Source: Dastarcus helophoroides
Lineage: Eukaryota; Arthropoda; Insecta; Coleoptera; Bothrideridae
Length of the DNA: 64,000 nucleotides
Assembly (NCBI GenBank): GCA_028583605.1
Contig: CM053337.1
Coordinates: forward strand, 19,033,694-19,097,693
Reading direction: 5' to 3'
In this document: positions 44,322 through 56,320 of the stretch, piece by piece
Position numbering within the stretch: position 1 is the first letter of the stretch
Layout: each line of letters opens with the position of its first letter
Notes under the pieces: model-generated
The model's input: the letters and a program-made list of their open reading frames with translations, nothing else
Database searches by the model: none
What the model was told of the DNA's origin: nothing
Made by a program: the position numbers and the translations under genes

Positions 44322-45065
44322 GCAGCGGTGGGATTCCCCTCTGTTTTCCGAAATTTTTGCGAAAAGTGCAATGGAAAAGTTAGTTGTGGAAATGGTGAAA
44401 TCTGTAGGCAGTACCAAAGTGATTCCTGTCAAATCACTCTCCCTCTATTTCGTTCGGAAATTAAAAAAAAAAATGGTTTAATCAGGTAGTAAAAAAGCGA
44501 GTTTTAATGATTAGATCGGCCAGAACTGGTAAGAGTTGATTGTTTTATTTTTTTTGTCACTGATGTCCCCATAATTGGATTGACAATGGATCTTCTACTT
44601 AAGAAACTGGGCAATACTTAGAAATGATTTCTTTAAAGCTTTGTTGTTTCCTTGATGAAGTTTTAGTTTGTATTTTTTTTAATTTTACTCTGTTGGCTAC
44701 CGCATAGGTAAGCAATTAATCAGCTCTGTTGAAAAGTTTACGTACTGGATGGAGTACGTAAAGTACGCATGATTTGACCGAATTAATTGTTTGCAAAATA
44801 AAGGAAAGTAAAGATGAAGAAAGTGTCGCTAAGCTCAATTGTAATTCTGTCACCGATTGCCTACTTAAATTTGATACATAAACAAACCATTCAGGGTGTT
44901 AGGTCAACGAACTATATGAGATTTGTCTCTTGGTCGATCTGACGACTGCAGGGAGTATCGCTATGTTGGGTGGCGTTGCCTCGCCCGTTACGAAATATCC
45001 ACATAGCAGTAAAAAAAGAAATTAATTTACTAAAACAGAGTAACATTTCGTTCAATCGGTACTAG

Positions 45066-45362
45066 TCAAATGCAATTTTTGTTTTTTAAAATATTTTGTG
45101 AAATAAAGCAGAACGTAACAATCCAGTAAAATTTACCACTGAATCCGATAAAAGAATCACGATTCCTTTCATTGAATCGGTAGTAGTCTTTTACGCCTTT
45201 CATGGATAAGGGACCGAATATGTCATTTAATGTCTGAAACACATTCGTTGGCTCGTTTTTAAAGTAAACAAACACAGCCGCACGGCTGGGTATAATCTTG
45301 GGTGTAATATTTCTTATTTCGAAACGCATTCTATACCGAAGAAAAGCCGAAGTTAAAAACAT
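45066..45362 (-). CDS. unidentified 98-aa open frame inside the LTR-like element
   Basis: Reads MRFEIRNITPKIIPSRAAVF and NVFQTLNDIFGPLSMKG. Balanced amino-acid use, unlike frames in pure AT-rich DNA, but no family recognised. A second frame (MTVCPLYIRKHPKIFKQEKI) lies upstream on the same strand at 45451-45675. Could be captured exon sequence or chance. Confidence 0.2.
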   Translation of the reverse strand: MFLTSAFLRYRMRFEIRNITPKIIPSRAAVFVYFKNEPTNVFQTLNDIFGPLSMKGVKDYYRFNERNRDSFIGFSGKFYWIVTFCFISQNILKNKNCI

Positions 45363-45955
45363 AGTACAACTTAATTTATTTGACCTCCAGTTTGGTTCCT
45401 GCTATAAATTTACTATGACGTAATCATTGATTATGCCCTAGATTAAAAACCTAAATCGCTAGATGCGATAATGGACGAGGGTAACAAATAGTTGTTTCTT
45501 TTATACCGACGCCTTGACAAAATTGCACACACATGCTAAAGTAGGTTTTCAGAGGGACATATGTTGTTTTGGTATCCCTAAATTTATGGCAATAGATAGT
45601 AGTGCAAACAAATGCAATTTTTTCCTGTTTGAAAATTTTTGGATGTTTCCTGATATACAGGGGGCAAACAGTCAAATCTAACGTATAGCTTTATGAGCTT
45701 GATTTGAATTAAGGATTGGCCGAGGGTTATGTAAAAAGATCACTAAGTAATAAAAATTACTAGTCAAAAGTGATAAATAATAATATTTTACAAGAGTTAA
45801 AAAAAAAACTAATAAAATTGGTGATTTTGTATTGCCCTATAGAAAAAAAGAAGCTCACATTAACAAAAAAAAAAAAAAGTAAGTTTTGCATATCTGACAT
45901 TTTACGAATAAAAACGTTTAGACATTTGTATGCATAAAATAGTGAAGGCTGAAAG

Positions 45956-46240
45956 AAAAAAGGGGGCTGGAAAATGCAGTTATGAACTATGGTCATTGGC
46001 AATAGATATTGTGAGCATACTGGAGTTTTTGGAAAGAATGGCATGTTTCAGCTTTATTCTGTTTTTGTTCTGTTGATGGCAAAAAAAAAAATGACAAAAA
46101 GGGGGCAGGAAAATGTAGTTGCGAACTATGAATATGGTCATTGGCAATAGATATTGAGAGCATACTGGAGTTTTTGAAAATAATGGCATATTTTAGATTT
46201 ATTTCTGTTTTTGTTCTATTGATGGCAAAAAAAGAAAATG
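45956..46240. repeat. tandem duplication, unit about 140 bp, two copies
   Basis: AAAAGGGGGC.GGAAAATG, GGTCATTGGCAATAGATATT and GAGCATACTGGAGTTTTTG occur in 45956-46093 and again in 46097-46240, with about one change in ten bases. Confidence 0.85.
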
Positions 46241-46261
46241 TATTAACCAACTGCCATAGGA

Positions 46262-47890
46262 TACCGTTATGTTTTAGGCATTGCGAAGAAGGCTTTACTG
46301 TAGTACATTAACGACGATTTGGTTACCGTTATGTTTTATGCATTTCGAAGATCGAAGATGGCTTTGCTGTAGTACATTAACGACCATTTGGTTACCGTTA
46401 TGTTTTAGGCATTTCGAAGAAGGCTTTACTGTAGTACATTAACGACGATTTGGTTACCGTTATGTTTTATGCATTTCGAAGATCGAAGATGGCTTTGCTG
46501 TAGTACATTAACGACCATTTGAATACCGTTATGTTTTATGCATTTCGAAGATGGCTTTGCCATAGTACATTAACAACGATTTGGTTACCGTTATGTTTTA
46601 TGCATTTCGAAGATGGCTTTGCCATAGTACATTAACAACGATTTGGTTACCGTTATGTTTTGAACATTTCGAAGAAAGCTTTGCCATAGTACATTAACGA
46701 CGATTTGGTTACCGTTATGTTTTATGCATTTCGAAGATGGCTTTACTGTAGTACATTAACGACGATTTGGTTACCGTTATGTTTTATGCATTTCAAAGAT
46801 GGCTTTACCGTAGTACATTAACGATGATTTGGTTACCGTTATGTTTTATGCATTTCGAAGATGGCTTTGCCATAGTACATTAACAACGATTTGGTTACCG
46901 TTATGTTTTATGCATTTCGAAGATGGCTTTACTGTAGTACATTAACGATGATTTGGTTACCGTTATGTTTTATGCATTCGAAGATGGCTTTACCGTAGTA
47001 CATTAACAACGATTTGGTTACCGTTATGTTTTTATGCATTTCGAAGATGGCTTTACTGTAGTACATTAACGATGATTTGGTTACCGTTATGTTTTATGCA
47101 TTTCGAAGATGGCTTTGCCATAGTACATTTAACAACGATTTGGTTACCGTTATGTTTTATGCATTTCAAAGATGGCTTTACCGTAGTACATTAACAACGA
47201 TTTGGTTACCGTTATGTTTTATTGCATTTCGAAGATGGCTTTACTGTAGTACATTAACGATGATTTGGTTACCGTTATGTTTTATGCATTTCGAAGATGG
47301 CTTTACTGTAGTACATTAACGATGATTTGGTTACCGTTATGTTTTTATGCATTTCGAAGATGGCTTTGCCATAGTACATTAACAACGATTTGTGTTACCG
47401 TTATATTTTATGCATTTCGAAGATGGCTTTGCCATAGTACATTAACAACGATTTGGTTACCCGTTATGTTTTATACATTTCGAAGATGGCTTTACCGTAG
47501 TACATTAACGACGATTTGGTTACCGTCATGTTTTTTGCATTTCGAAGATGGCTTTGCCGTAGTACATTAACGACGATTTGGTTTACCGTTATGTTTTACA
47601 CATTTCGAAGATGGCTTTGCCATGGTTCATTATCAATGATTTGGTTCCCGTTATGTTTTGAACATTTCGAAGATGGCTTTGCCATAGTACATTAACGACG
47701 ATTTGGTTACCGTTATGTTTACACATTTCGAAGCATGGACTTTTCCATGGTACATTATTAACGATTTGGTTCCCGTTATATTTTAAACATTTCGAAGCAT
47801 GGGTTTTCCATGGTACATTATTAACGATTTGGTTCCCGTTATGTTTTTTAAACATTTCGAAGCATGAGTTTTCCATGATCCGTTAACAAT
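46262..47890. repeat. minisatellite, 62-bp unit, about 26 copies
   Basis: Unit phrases: GGTTACCGTTATGTTTTATG, CATTTCGAAGATGGCTTTGC, CATAGTACATTAACAACGAT. Some early units have an added ATCGAAG. Units at the right end diverge (GAACATTTCGAAG, GAGTTTTCCATG) and 47890-48040 continues as a different repeat of about 55 bp with CATGGGTCAGCATACTCCC. Long open frames here are artefacts of the repeat: three units are 186 bp. Confidence 0.95.
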
Positions 47891-48224
47891 GATTGGTTTT
47901 CTGGTGGATATGGGTCAGCATCTCCCATGGAAATAAACACCGATTGGTTTCTAACGTGCATGGGTCAGCATACTCCCATGGAAATTAACAACGATTGGTT
48001 TCTGATGTGCATGGGTCAAAATACTCCCGTGGAAATTAACATGTATGTATTTAAAACATTTCGGATCATGGAATCAACGTACTTTCATGGTAAACAAATT
48101 ATTTTTCCTAAACAAAATGTTTGTTTTTCTTCGTTTAGTCGAAAAGGAAGAAATGTATTGACTTTGATTTGTTTTGGTAATGACAAGGTATGTTCCGAGA
48201 GCGAAACATCCGTCAGGTTGGCCG

Positions 48225-48547
48225 TGTAAGCAACCAGAGTTGGCCCGCATTGTTTATATTTCGTGGCGCCAATCACCAGGAACGAATTCCAATCTCAGCT
48301 TGTCCCGGCTGCGGGGATACTCTCCCAGCGTCACTCGGGCCTGGCGGTAGTGGATTGTTAATTCGATATTCCTGTTCAGTTAATCGATAAATCGTTACCT
48401 GTTTTAACATTCGTTTAATTAATATTTTGAAGTTTGTGTTACCTTTTATTATCGTTATAATTTGTGTTACCTTTTATTATCGTTATAATTTGTGTGTCGC
48501 TACCGTTATTGATGTTTAAATTATGGAGGAGGAACACGAATCTAACA
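48225..48547. repeat. right LTR of the LTR-like element
   Basis: Same 323 bp as 43999-44321, no difference found on reading. Followed by GTAT, the TSD, then the 3' end of the hAT-2 gene. Confidence 0.85.
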
Positions 48548-48568
48548 GTATAATCAAAACAGCACGAG

Positions 48569-50567
48569 TCATTCCTCTTTAAGCCCGCCCTTATTGACAA
48601 TATAGCTTGAATGAAGCATAGGTAATTGCATCTTATTTCTAATTTTACTTTTCACCAGATTCATCGTACTGAAAATTCTCTCGACTTCTGCATTAGAATG
48701 TGGTATTACCAACATATGTAGTGCAAATTCTGCCAACTCTTGAAAGGGATTATTGCCTGCAGCATCTTTAAACATTGAAACTTCACACCAAAATAATTTC
48801 GTATCTGTAATTTCTGACCACTTCAATAAATTTATATTTGCCCATTGTCGTTCTATTACTTCTATTTCTTTTTTCAGTTTTACCAAATTCTAAAAGTATT
48901 TCTGTCAATTTAATTTTATTATGTTTTAGTGTTTCACCAACACTAATACAACTAATCTTATGAAGTATTTTTAAGTTTTCAGGCAACCGGTTTTTTTATT
49001 TGCTTGATTAAAGCTACTGTAAACTGTATACATCTGCATCTTATGTCATCTTCATCTTGATGAGAAATTTGAGAACTATTTTTTAGTTCCCTAATTTTAC
49101 TTTCGAACGCAAAACCAAGATAACAATTTTTATCCACATAATCATCTATATTATTTTCATCTGAATAGTATTCAATTCTTGTACCTGGGCGGACTATCTT
49201 TGTCACTAAAGATTCTAATAAAAAAGTTAATTCATGGTACAATTTGGTTGGATCAATGGTGTTGGTTTCAAACAGTTTATTTACTTTTTGAACATCTGTT
49301 AGCACAGGTCTCAAAAATAATAAAAATGCTTCATTTTTTCCATCTTTAAACATTTGATACAACATCTCTGATGTGTAACATTTCTCACTTAATCGAGAAA
49401 TTCCAAAATGGGTCTTCAATTCAGTCCACTGATCTAGGAGTCTACACACTGCCAACTCGATAGATAACCACCTTGAGTTACATGCCTGAACTAATTTCAA
49501 TGGATCACTATTGTCATTAAGAGTATTATAAATCTGTTTATACGCAGCTTGTCTCTGACTAGAATAACTGAACCAGTTGTAAGTTTCTTGAATTAAAAAT
49601 TCCAGGTTTCTAGGTAGAAACTCTTTGGTTGCTGCAGAAACAGCAAGTTGCAATGAGTGACAGACACATCTCACTAAAATCAGATGTGGTATTTCATTTT
49701 TCAATTTTTTATAAATGCCATTGTTAATGCCAACCATAACAGATGCATTGTCAGTCCCCAAGCCTACCATTTTATCAAGAGCAAGGCGATATTTGTTTAA
49801 AGTAAATTTGATGGAGTTTACTATAGCATCTGCATTACATTTTTCCAACGGAGCTAATTCTAAAAAAGTTGTTACAATTCTATTTTTCCTTGTTGCTATA
49901 ATAAAGTATCGCAATTGCTAAATATTTTTGAGTTGCAATATCCGTTGACCTCATCTATTAAAAGACTGTATCGGTTTTCCCCAATATCAATTACAAGATC
50001 TTCAATGAAATGTGGAGATAACACATTTCTTATTATATTAGAACATTTTGTTTTGTGCATTTGCACTTGATCTGCACAACATAACTGGTTGTCATTAGAA
50101 CAAAAACTAAAAGTGGCCTTACAAATATTGACTAAATGATCAGCTAAATGAATGGCAGTATGTTGGGCGATGAACAAAGAGAATTTCGCTTCCGCAACTT
50201 TTGCCGCCGTAAGTTGATTTTCTTTTGGAAAATTTAATTTTTAATTGGTTTGCCCCAAAAACGGTTTTAATATTTGTTTATGTTTTATAGTATCTGCATG
50301 CAATTTTAAATCCCCATAGTGATTACGTAATGTTTTATTGCAAACTTTGCATTTAGCTACAATTCCTGCAGTGCTTTCTATAGATACCAACCGTTGTTTT
50401 AAAGCAGGATCCTTCAACCAAACAGTACGAAATTTTTGTTGATATTGAGGCTTTGGCATCTGCAAAAAGCCACATTTATTAAATAACAAGTTGGTATCTA
50501 GCATAAAAATATGTATACCTTTATATTTATCCACTGATAAAGATAATTCATTAATGGGTGGCTGCAA
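48569..50567 (-). pseudogene. hAT-2 transposase with BED-like finger, broken
   Basis: Starts at ATG 50567. N-terminal zinc finger: FRTVWLKDPALKQRLVSIES then CKVCNKTLRNHYGDLKLHAD and TIKH (CxxC...H...H). Then ADHLVNICKATFSFC, LLIDE..STDIATQKYL (first catalytic Asp region, frame lost within it), KMVGLGTDNASVMVGINNGI (second Asp), LVRCVCHSLQLAVSAATKEF, ACNSRWLSIELAVCRLLDQW (conserved RW), and the hAT C-terminal block MLVIPHSNAEVERIFSTMNL. Lesions: TAA at 50241, two frameshifts in 49890-49975, others near 48985 and 48890. Its 3' end is 20 bp from the LTR-like insertion; 50570-51155 is its 5' flank, with no gene. Confidence 0.88.
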
Positions 50568-51409
50568 TGATTAGACACTTTTTACCTTGTGACATGACAA
50601 CTTTTGTGATGTACAGGATATAATTACCAACATAGAGAGCAAAAAAGACGGTTAGCATTTTATCTAGTAACTTTACTGTTTATATTTTACATTGACAGCT
50701 ACAACTGTCACTATCATTGTTGACAGCTTTTTTGTCTTTTATTGTTGTTTATATACTTGTTACTATCACGACATAATAACAAATGCAAAATAATTACACA
50801 TGTTGTACAGTTTATGCTTGAATACCATATAAAATAAAACAAAATGCGTCAACTAAACGATAAATAAGTTTGCTTAAGTACACAAATGACAAATATTTTT
50901 GAAAATATCGGGTCATGCCACACACCATTATATCAACTAAAAATTACTACAATTTAGAAATATTTCGTTATTTATAAGTTTGCAAGCCTTCCCTTTGGCA
51001 GAGTGGCCGATGTCTAGGTGCCTGCGATTTGGCTTTCGTTTTGACACAGGGTTTTGAGCATTTTTACAATGGATATGACGGTGTTGCCGATTCTGGCCAA
51101 TAATTACTAAAATCAAATATGAACGAAAAAGGAGATATTAATATTATGAAAATGAAAGTTTAACACCGGTGTGAAGACAGCGGCCAAAACCCAGCAGCCA
51201 CTTTTACGAGGTTAACCGAACGTCCATGGGCGTGCGGGTATCGCGATATGAGTTGCGGCCAAAATATTAGCAGCGTTAGGCGACCATTGCATTAAAGTAA
51301 ATATCTCTAAATTATATAAAAATTCATATATACCCAACGCGTTGACCTAACCAAATAAAACTTTAACATTTTGTTCACAAAAAACATGGGAATTCAATTC
51401 GTACAAGCC

Positions 51410-52951
51410 CCTATATACGAATTATATAAAAATTCAAATCACCACTACAGCCTAGGCCTAACCAAATAAGATTTTGGCATTTGATTCAACAAGATATAGA
51501 AAAGCAACTGTAAAAAACTGATTGACTGACGGCGGGATCTTCGGGGTGAAATGTACCCCTAACTATAAATTCTAAAAAAAATCAAATCATCACTATAGCC
51601 TACACCTAACCAAATAAGATTTTGGCATTTTATTCAGAAAGATATAGAAAAGCAACTATAAAAAGCTGATTGACTGACGGCGGGATCTTCGGGGTGAAAT
51701 GTACCCCTAACTATAAATTCTAAAATAATTCAAATCATCACTACAGCCTAGGCCTAACCAAATAAGATTTTGGTATTTGATTCAGCAAGATACAGAAATG
51801 CAACTGTAAAAAACTGATCGACTGACGGCGGGATCTTCGGGGTGAAATGTACCCCTATCTATAAATTAAAAAAAAATTCAAATCATAACTACAGCCTGAA
51901 CCTAACCAAATAAGACTTTGGCATTCTATTCGGAAAAATATGGGAAATTATCTATAAAAAGCTGATCGACTGACGGCGGGATCTTCGGGGTGAAATGTAC
52001 CCCTATCTATAAATTAAAAAAAAATTCAAATCATAACTACAGCCTGGACCTAACCAAATAAGACTTTGGCATTCTATTCGGAAAAATATGGGAAATTATC
52101 TATAAAAAGCTGATCGACTGACGGCGGGATCTTCGGGGTGAAATGTACCCCTATCTATAAATTTAAAAAAAAATTCAAATCATAACTACAGCCTGGACCT
52201 AACCAAATAAGACTTTGGCATTCTATTTGGGAAAAATATGGGAAATTATCTATAAAAAGCTGATCGACTGACGGCGGGATCTTCAGGGTGAAATGTACCC
52301 TTAACTATAAATTCTAAAAAAATTCAAATCATCACTACAGCCTAGACCTAACCAAATAAGATTTTGGCATTTGATTCAGAAAGATATAGAAAAGCAACTG
52401 TAAATAGCTGATCGACTGACGGCGGGATCTTCGGGGTGAAATGTACCCCCTAACTATAAATTGTAAAAAAATTCAAATCATCACTATAGCCTACACCTAA
52501 CCAAATAAGATTTTGGCATTTTTATTCAGAAAGATATAGAAAAGCAACTATAAAAAGCTGATTGACTGACGGCGGGATCTTCGGGGTGAAATGTACCCCT
52601 ATCTATAAATTCTAAAAAAATTCAAATCATAAACTACAGCCTGCACCTAACCAAATAAGATTTTGGCATTATATTCAGGAAAATATACGAAGTTAATTGT
52701 AGAAAGCCGATCGACTGACGGCGGGATCTTCAGGGTGAAATGTACCCCTAACTATAAATTCTAAAAAAATTCAAATCATCACTACAGCCTAGACCTAACC
52801 AAATAAGATTTTGGCATTATATTCAGGAAAATATAGGAAATTAATTGTAAAAAGCTGATCGACTGACGGCGGGATCTTCGGGGTGAAATGTACCCCTATC
52901 TATGAATTCTGAAAAAAATTTAACTCATACAGCCTAGCCCTAACCAAATGT
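51410..52951 (+). repeat. 148-bp satellite array, left arm, about 10 units
   Basis: Unit length from GGCGGGATCT at 51531, 51679, 51827 and 51975: 148 bp each. Units carry CTGACGGCGGGATCTTCGGG and GTGAAATGTACCCCTA, plus CCTAACCAAATAAGA. Several sequence subtypes are mixed. Confidence 0.95.
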
Positions 52952-55900
52952 CTTATTTGGTTAGGTCCAGGCTGTAGTAATGATTTGAACTTTTTTAAAT
53001 AAATAGATAGGGGTACATTTCACCCCGAAGATCCCGCCGTCAGTAAATAAGACATTTACACTTAATTTTTTATATTTTTCTGAATAGAGTGTCAAAATCT
53101 TGTATGGGTAGGTCCAGGCTGTAGTGATGATTTGAATATTTTTTGAATTCATAGGTAGGGGTACATTTCACCCCGAAGATCCCGCCGTCAGTCGATCAGC
53201 TTTTTACAGTTGCTTTTCTATATCTTGTTGAATCAAATGCCAAAATCTTATTTGGTTAGGTCAAGGCTATAGTTATGATTTGAATTTCTTTAGAATTTAT
53301 AGATAGGGATAGATTTCATCCCGCCGTCAGTCCATCAGCTTTTTATAGTTAATTTCCCATATTTTTCCGAATAGAATGCCAAAGTCTTATTTGGTTAGGT
53401 CCAGGCTGTAGTTATGATTTGAATTTTTTTTAAATTTATAGATAGGGGTACATTTCACCCCGAAGATCCCGCCGTCAGTCGATCAGCTTTTTATAGATAA
53501 TTTCCCATATTTTTCCGAAGAGAATGCCAAAGTCTTATTTGGTTAGGTTCAGGCTGTAGTTATGATTGAATTTTTTTATAATTTATAGATAGGGGTACAT
53601 TTCACCCCGAAGATCCCGCCGTCAGTCGATTCAGTTTTTTACAGTTGCTTTTTCTATATCTTTCTGAATCAAATGCCAAAATCTTATTTGGTTAGGTCTA
53701 GGCTGTAGTGATGATTTGAATTTTTTTAGAATTTATAGTTAAGGGTAACATTTCACCCCGAAGATCCCGCCGTCAGTCGATCAGTTTTTTACAGTTGCAT
53801 TTCTGTATCTTGCTGAATCAAATGCCAAAATCTTATTTGGTTAGGCCTAGGCTGTAGTGATGATTTGAATTTTTTTAGAATGTATAGTTAGGGGTACATT
53901 TCACCCCGAAGATCCCGCCGTCAGTCAATCAGCTTTTTGTAGTTGCTTTTCTATATCTTTCTGAATAAAATGCCAAAATCTTATTTGGTTAGGTGTAGGC
54001 TATAGTGATGATTTGATTTTTTTTAGAATTTATAGTTAGGGGTACATTTCACCCCGAAGATCCCGCCGTCAGTCGATCAGTTTTTTTACAGTTGCTTTTC
54101 TATATCTTGTTGAATCAAATGCCAAAATCTTATTTGGTTAGGCCTAGGCTGTAGTGATGATTTGAATTTTTTTAGAATTTATAGTTAGGGGTACATTTCA
54201 CCCCGAAGATCCCGCCGTCAGTCAATCAGCTTTTTATAGTTGCTTTTCTATATCTTTCTGAATAAAATGCCAAAATCTTATTTGGTTAGGTGTAGGCTAT
54301 AGTGATGATTTGATTTTTTTTTAGAATTTATAGTTAGGGGTACATTTCACCCCGAAGATCCCGCCGTCAGTCGATCAGTTTTTTACAGTTGCTTTTCTAT
54401 ATCTTGCTGAATCAAATGCCAAAATCTTATTTGGTTAGGCCTAGGCTGTAGTGATGATTTGAATTTTTTTAGAATTTATAGTTAGGGGTACATTTCACCC
54501 CGAAGATCCCGCCGTCAGTCGATCAGCTATTTACAGTTGCTTTTCTATATCTTTCTGAATCAAATGCCAAAATCTTATTTGGTTAGGTCTAGGCTGTAGT
54601 GATGATTTGAATTTTTTTAGAATTTATAGTTAAGGGTACATTTCACCCTGAAGATCCCGCCGTCAGTCGATCAGCTTTTTATAGATAATTTCCCATATTT
54701 TTCCGAATAGAATGCCAAAGTCTTATTTGGTTAGGTCCAGGCTGTAGTTATGATTTGAATTTTTTTTAAATTTATAGATAGGGGTACATTTCACCCCGAA
54801 GATCCCGCCGTCAGTCGATCAGCTTTTTATAGATAATTTTCCCATATTTTTCCGAATAGAATGCCAAAGTCTTATTTGGTTAGGTTCAGGCTGTAGTTAT
54901 GATTTGAATTTTTTTAAATTTATAGATAGGGGTACATTTCACCCCGAAGATCCCGCCGTCAGTCGATCAGTTTTTTACAGTTGCTTTTCTATATCTTGCT
55001 GAATCAAATGCCAAAATCTTATTTGGTTAGGCCTAGGCTGTAGTGATGATTTGAATTTTTTTAGAATTTATAGTTAGGGGTACATTTCACCCCGAAGATC
55101 CCGCCGTCAGTCAATCAGCTTTTTATAGTTGCTTTTCTATATCTTTCTGAATAAAATGCCAAAATCTTATTTGGTTAGGTGTAGGCTATAGTGATGATTT
55201 GAATTTTTTTAGAATTTATAGTTAGGGGTACATTTCACCCCGAAGATCCCGCCGTCAGTCGATCAGCTATTTACAGTTGCTTTTCTATATCTTTCTGAAT
55301 CAAATGCCAAAATCTTATTTGGTTAGGTGTAGGTTGTAGTGATGATTTGAATTTTTTAGAATTTATAGTTAAGGGTACATTTCACCCCCGAAGATCCCGC
55401 CGTCAGTCGATCAGCTATTTACAGTTGCTTTTCTATATCTTTCTGAATCAAATGCCAAAATCTTATTTGGTTAGGTCTAGGTTGTAGTGATGATTTGAAT
55501 TTTTTTAGAATTTATAGTTAAGGGTACATTTCACCCTGAAGATCCCGCCGTCAGTCGATCAGCTTTTTATAGATAATTTCCCATATTTTTCCGAATAGAA
55601 TGCCAAAGTCTTATTTGGTTAGGTCCAGGCTGTAGTTATGATTTGAATTTTTTTTAAGTTTATAGATAGGGGTACATTTCACCCCGAAGATCCCGCCGTC
55701 AGTCGATCAGCTTTTTATAGGTAATTTCCCATATTTTTCCGAATAGAATGCCAAAGTCTTATTTGGTTAGGTTCAGGCTGTAGTTATGATTTGAATTTTT
55801 TTTAAATTTATAGATAGGGGTACATTTCACCCCGAAGATCCCGCCGTCAGTCGATCAGTTTTTTACAGTTGCATTTCTGTATCTTGCTGAATCAAATGCC

Positions 55901-56320
55901 AAAATCTTATTTGGTTAGGCCTAGGCTGTAGTGATGATTTGAATTTTTTTAGAATTTATAGTTAGGGGTACATTTCACCCGGAAGATCCCGCCGTCAGTC
56001 AATCAGCTTTTATAGTTGCTTTCCTATATCTTTCTGAATAAAATGCCAAAATCTTATTTGGTTAGGTGTAGGCTATAGTGATGATTTGATTTTTTTTAGA
56101 ATTTATAGTTAGGGGTACATTTCACCCCGAAGATCCCGCCGTCAGTCGATCAGTTTTTTACGGTTGCTTTTCTATATCTTGTTGAATCAAATGCCAAAAT
56201 CTTATTTGGTTTAGGCCTAGGCTGTAGTGGTGATTTGAATTTTTATATAATTCGTATATAGGGGTGCATTTCACCCTGAGGATCCCGGCGTTAGTTGATG
56301 AGCTTGTACGAATTGAATTC
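52952..56320 (-). repeat. 148-bp satellite array, right arm, about 22 units
   Basis: Same unit in inverse orientation (CCCCGAAGATCCCGCCGTCA, CTTATTTGGTTAGG). The first unit near 53040-53110 is irregular, with GTCAGTAAATAAGACA. Subtypes recur in a fixed order, giving a higher-order pattern. Confidence 0.95.

Larger units (their letters stand above)
43999..48547. mobile_element. non-coding LTR-like element with identical 323-bp terminal repeats
   Basis: Direct repeats 43999-44321 and 48225-48547 start TGTAAGCAACC and end ATCTAACA (TG...CA); I read them as identical. Flanked by a 4-bp TSD, GTAT (43995-43998 and 48548-48551). Both features fit an LTR retroelement. The 3.9-kb interior has no gag, protease, RT or integrase, no clear tRNA primer site after either repeat and no polypurine tract. 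It holds a segment shared with 27637-27880, a duplicated block and a 62-bp minisatellite. Confidence 0.8.

Noticed and set aside
47077..47570. Open frames of 80-101 codons in the 62-bp repeat
   Set aside because: They follow from the repeat: three 62-bp units are 186 bp, a multiple of three, so a stop-free frame recurs. No protein-like features.
43999..48547. Simple segmental duplication instead of an LTR-like element
   Set aside because: TG...CA ends, equal length, and a 4-bp flanking duplication in a clear host gene (hAT-2) fit insertion better.
51410..56320. CRISPR-like array
   Set aside because: Whole 148-bp units repeat in tandem with no unique spacers, in inverse orientation in the two arms and bounded by TIRs and a TSD.
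51410..56320. Telomeric TTAGG repeats
   Set aside because: GGTTAGG appears once per 148-bp unit only; there are no TTAGG tandems.
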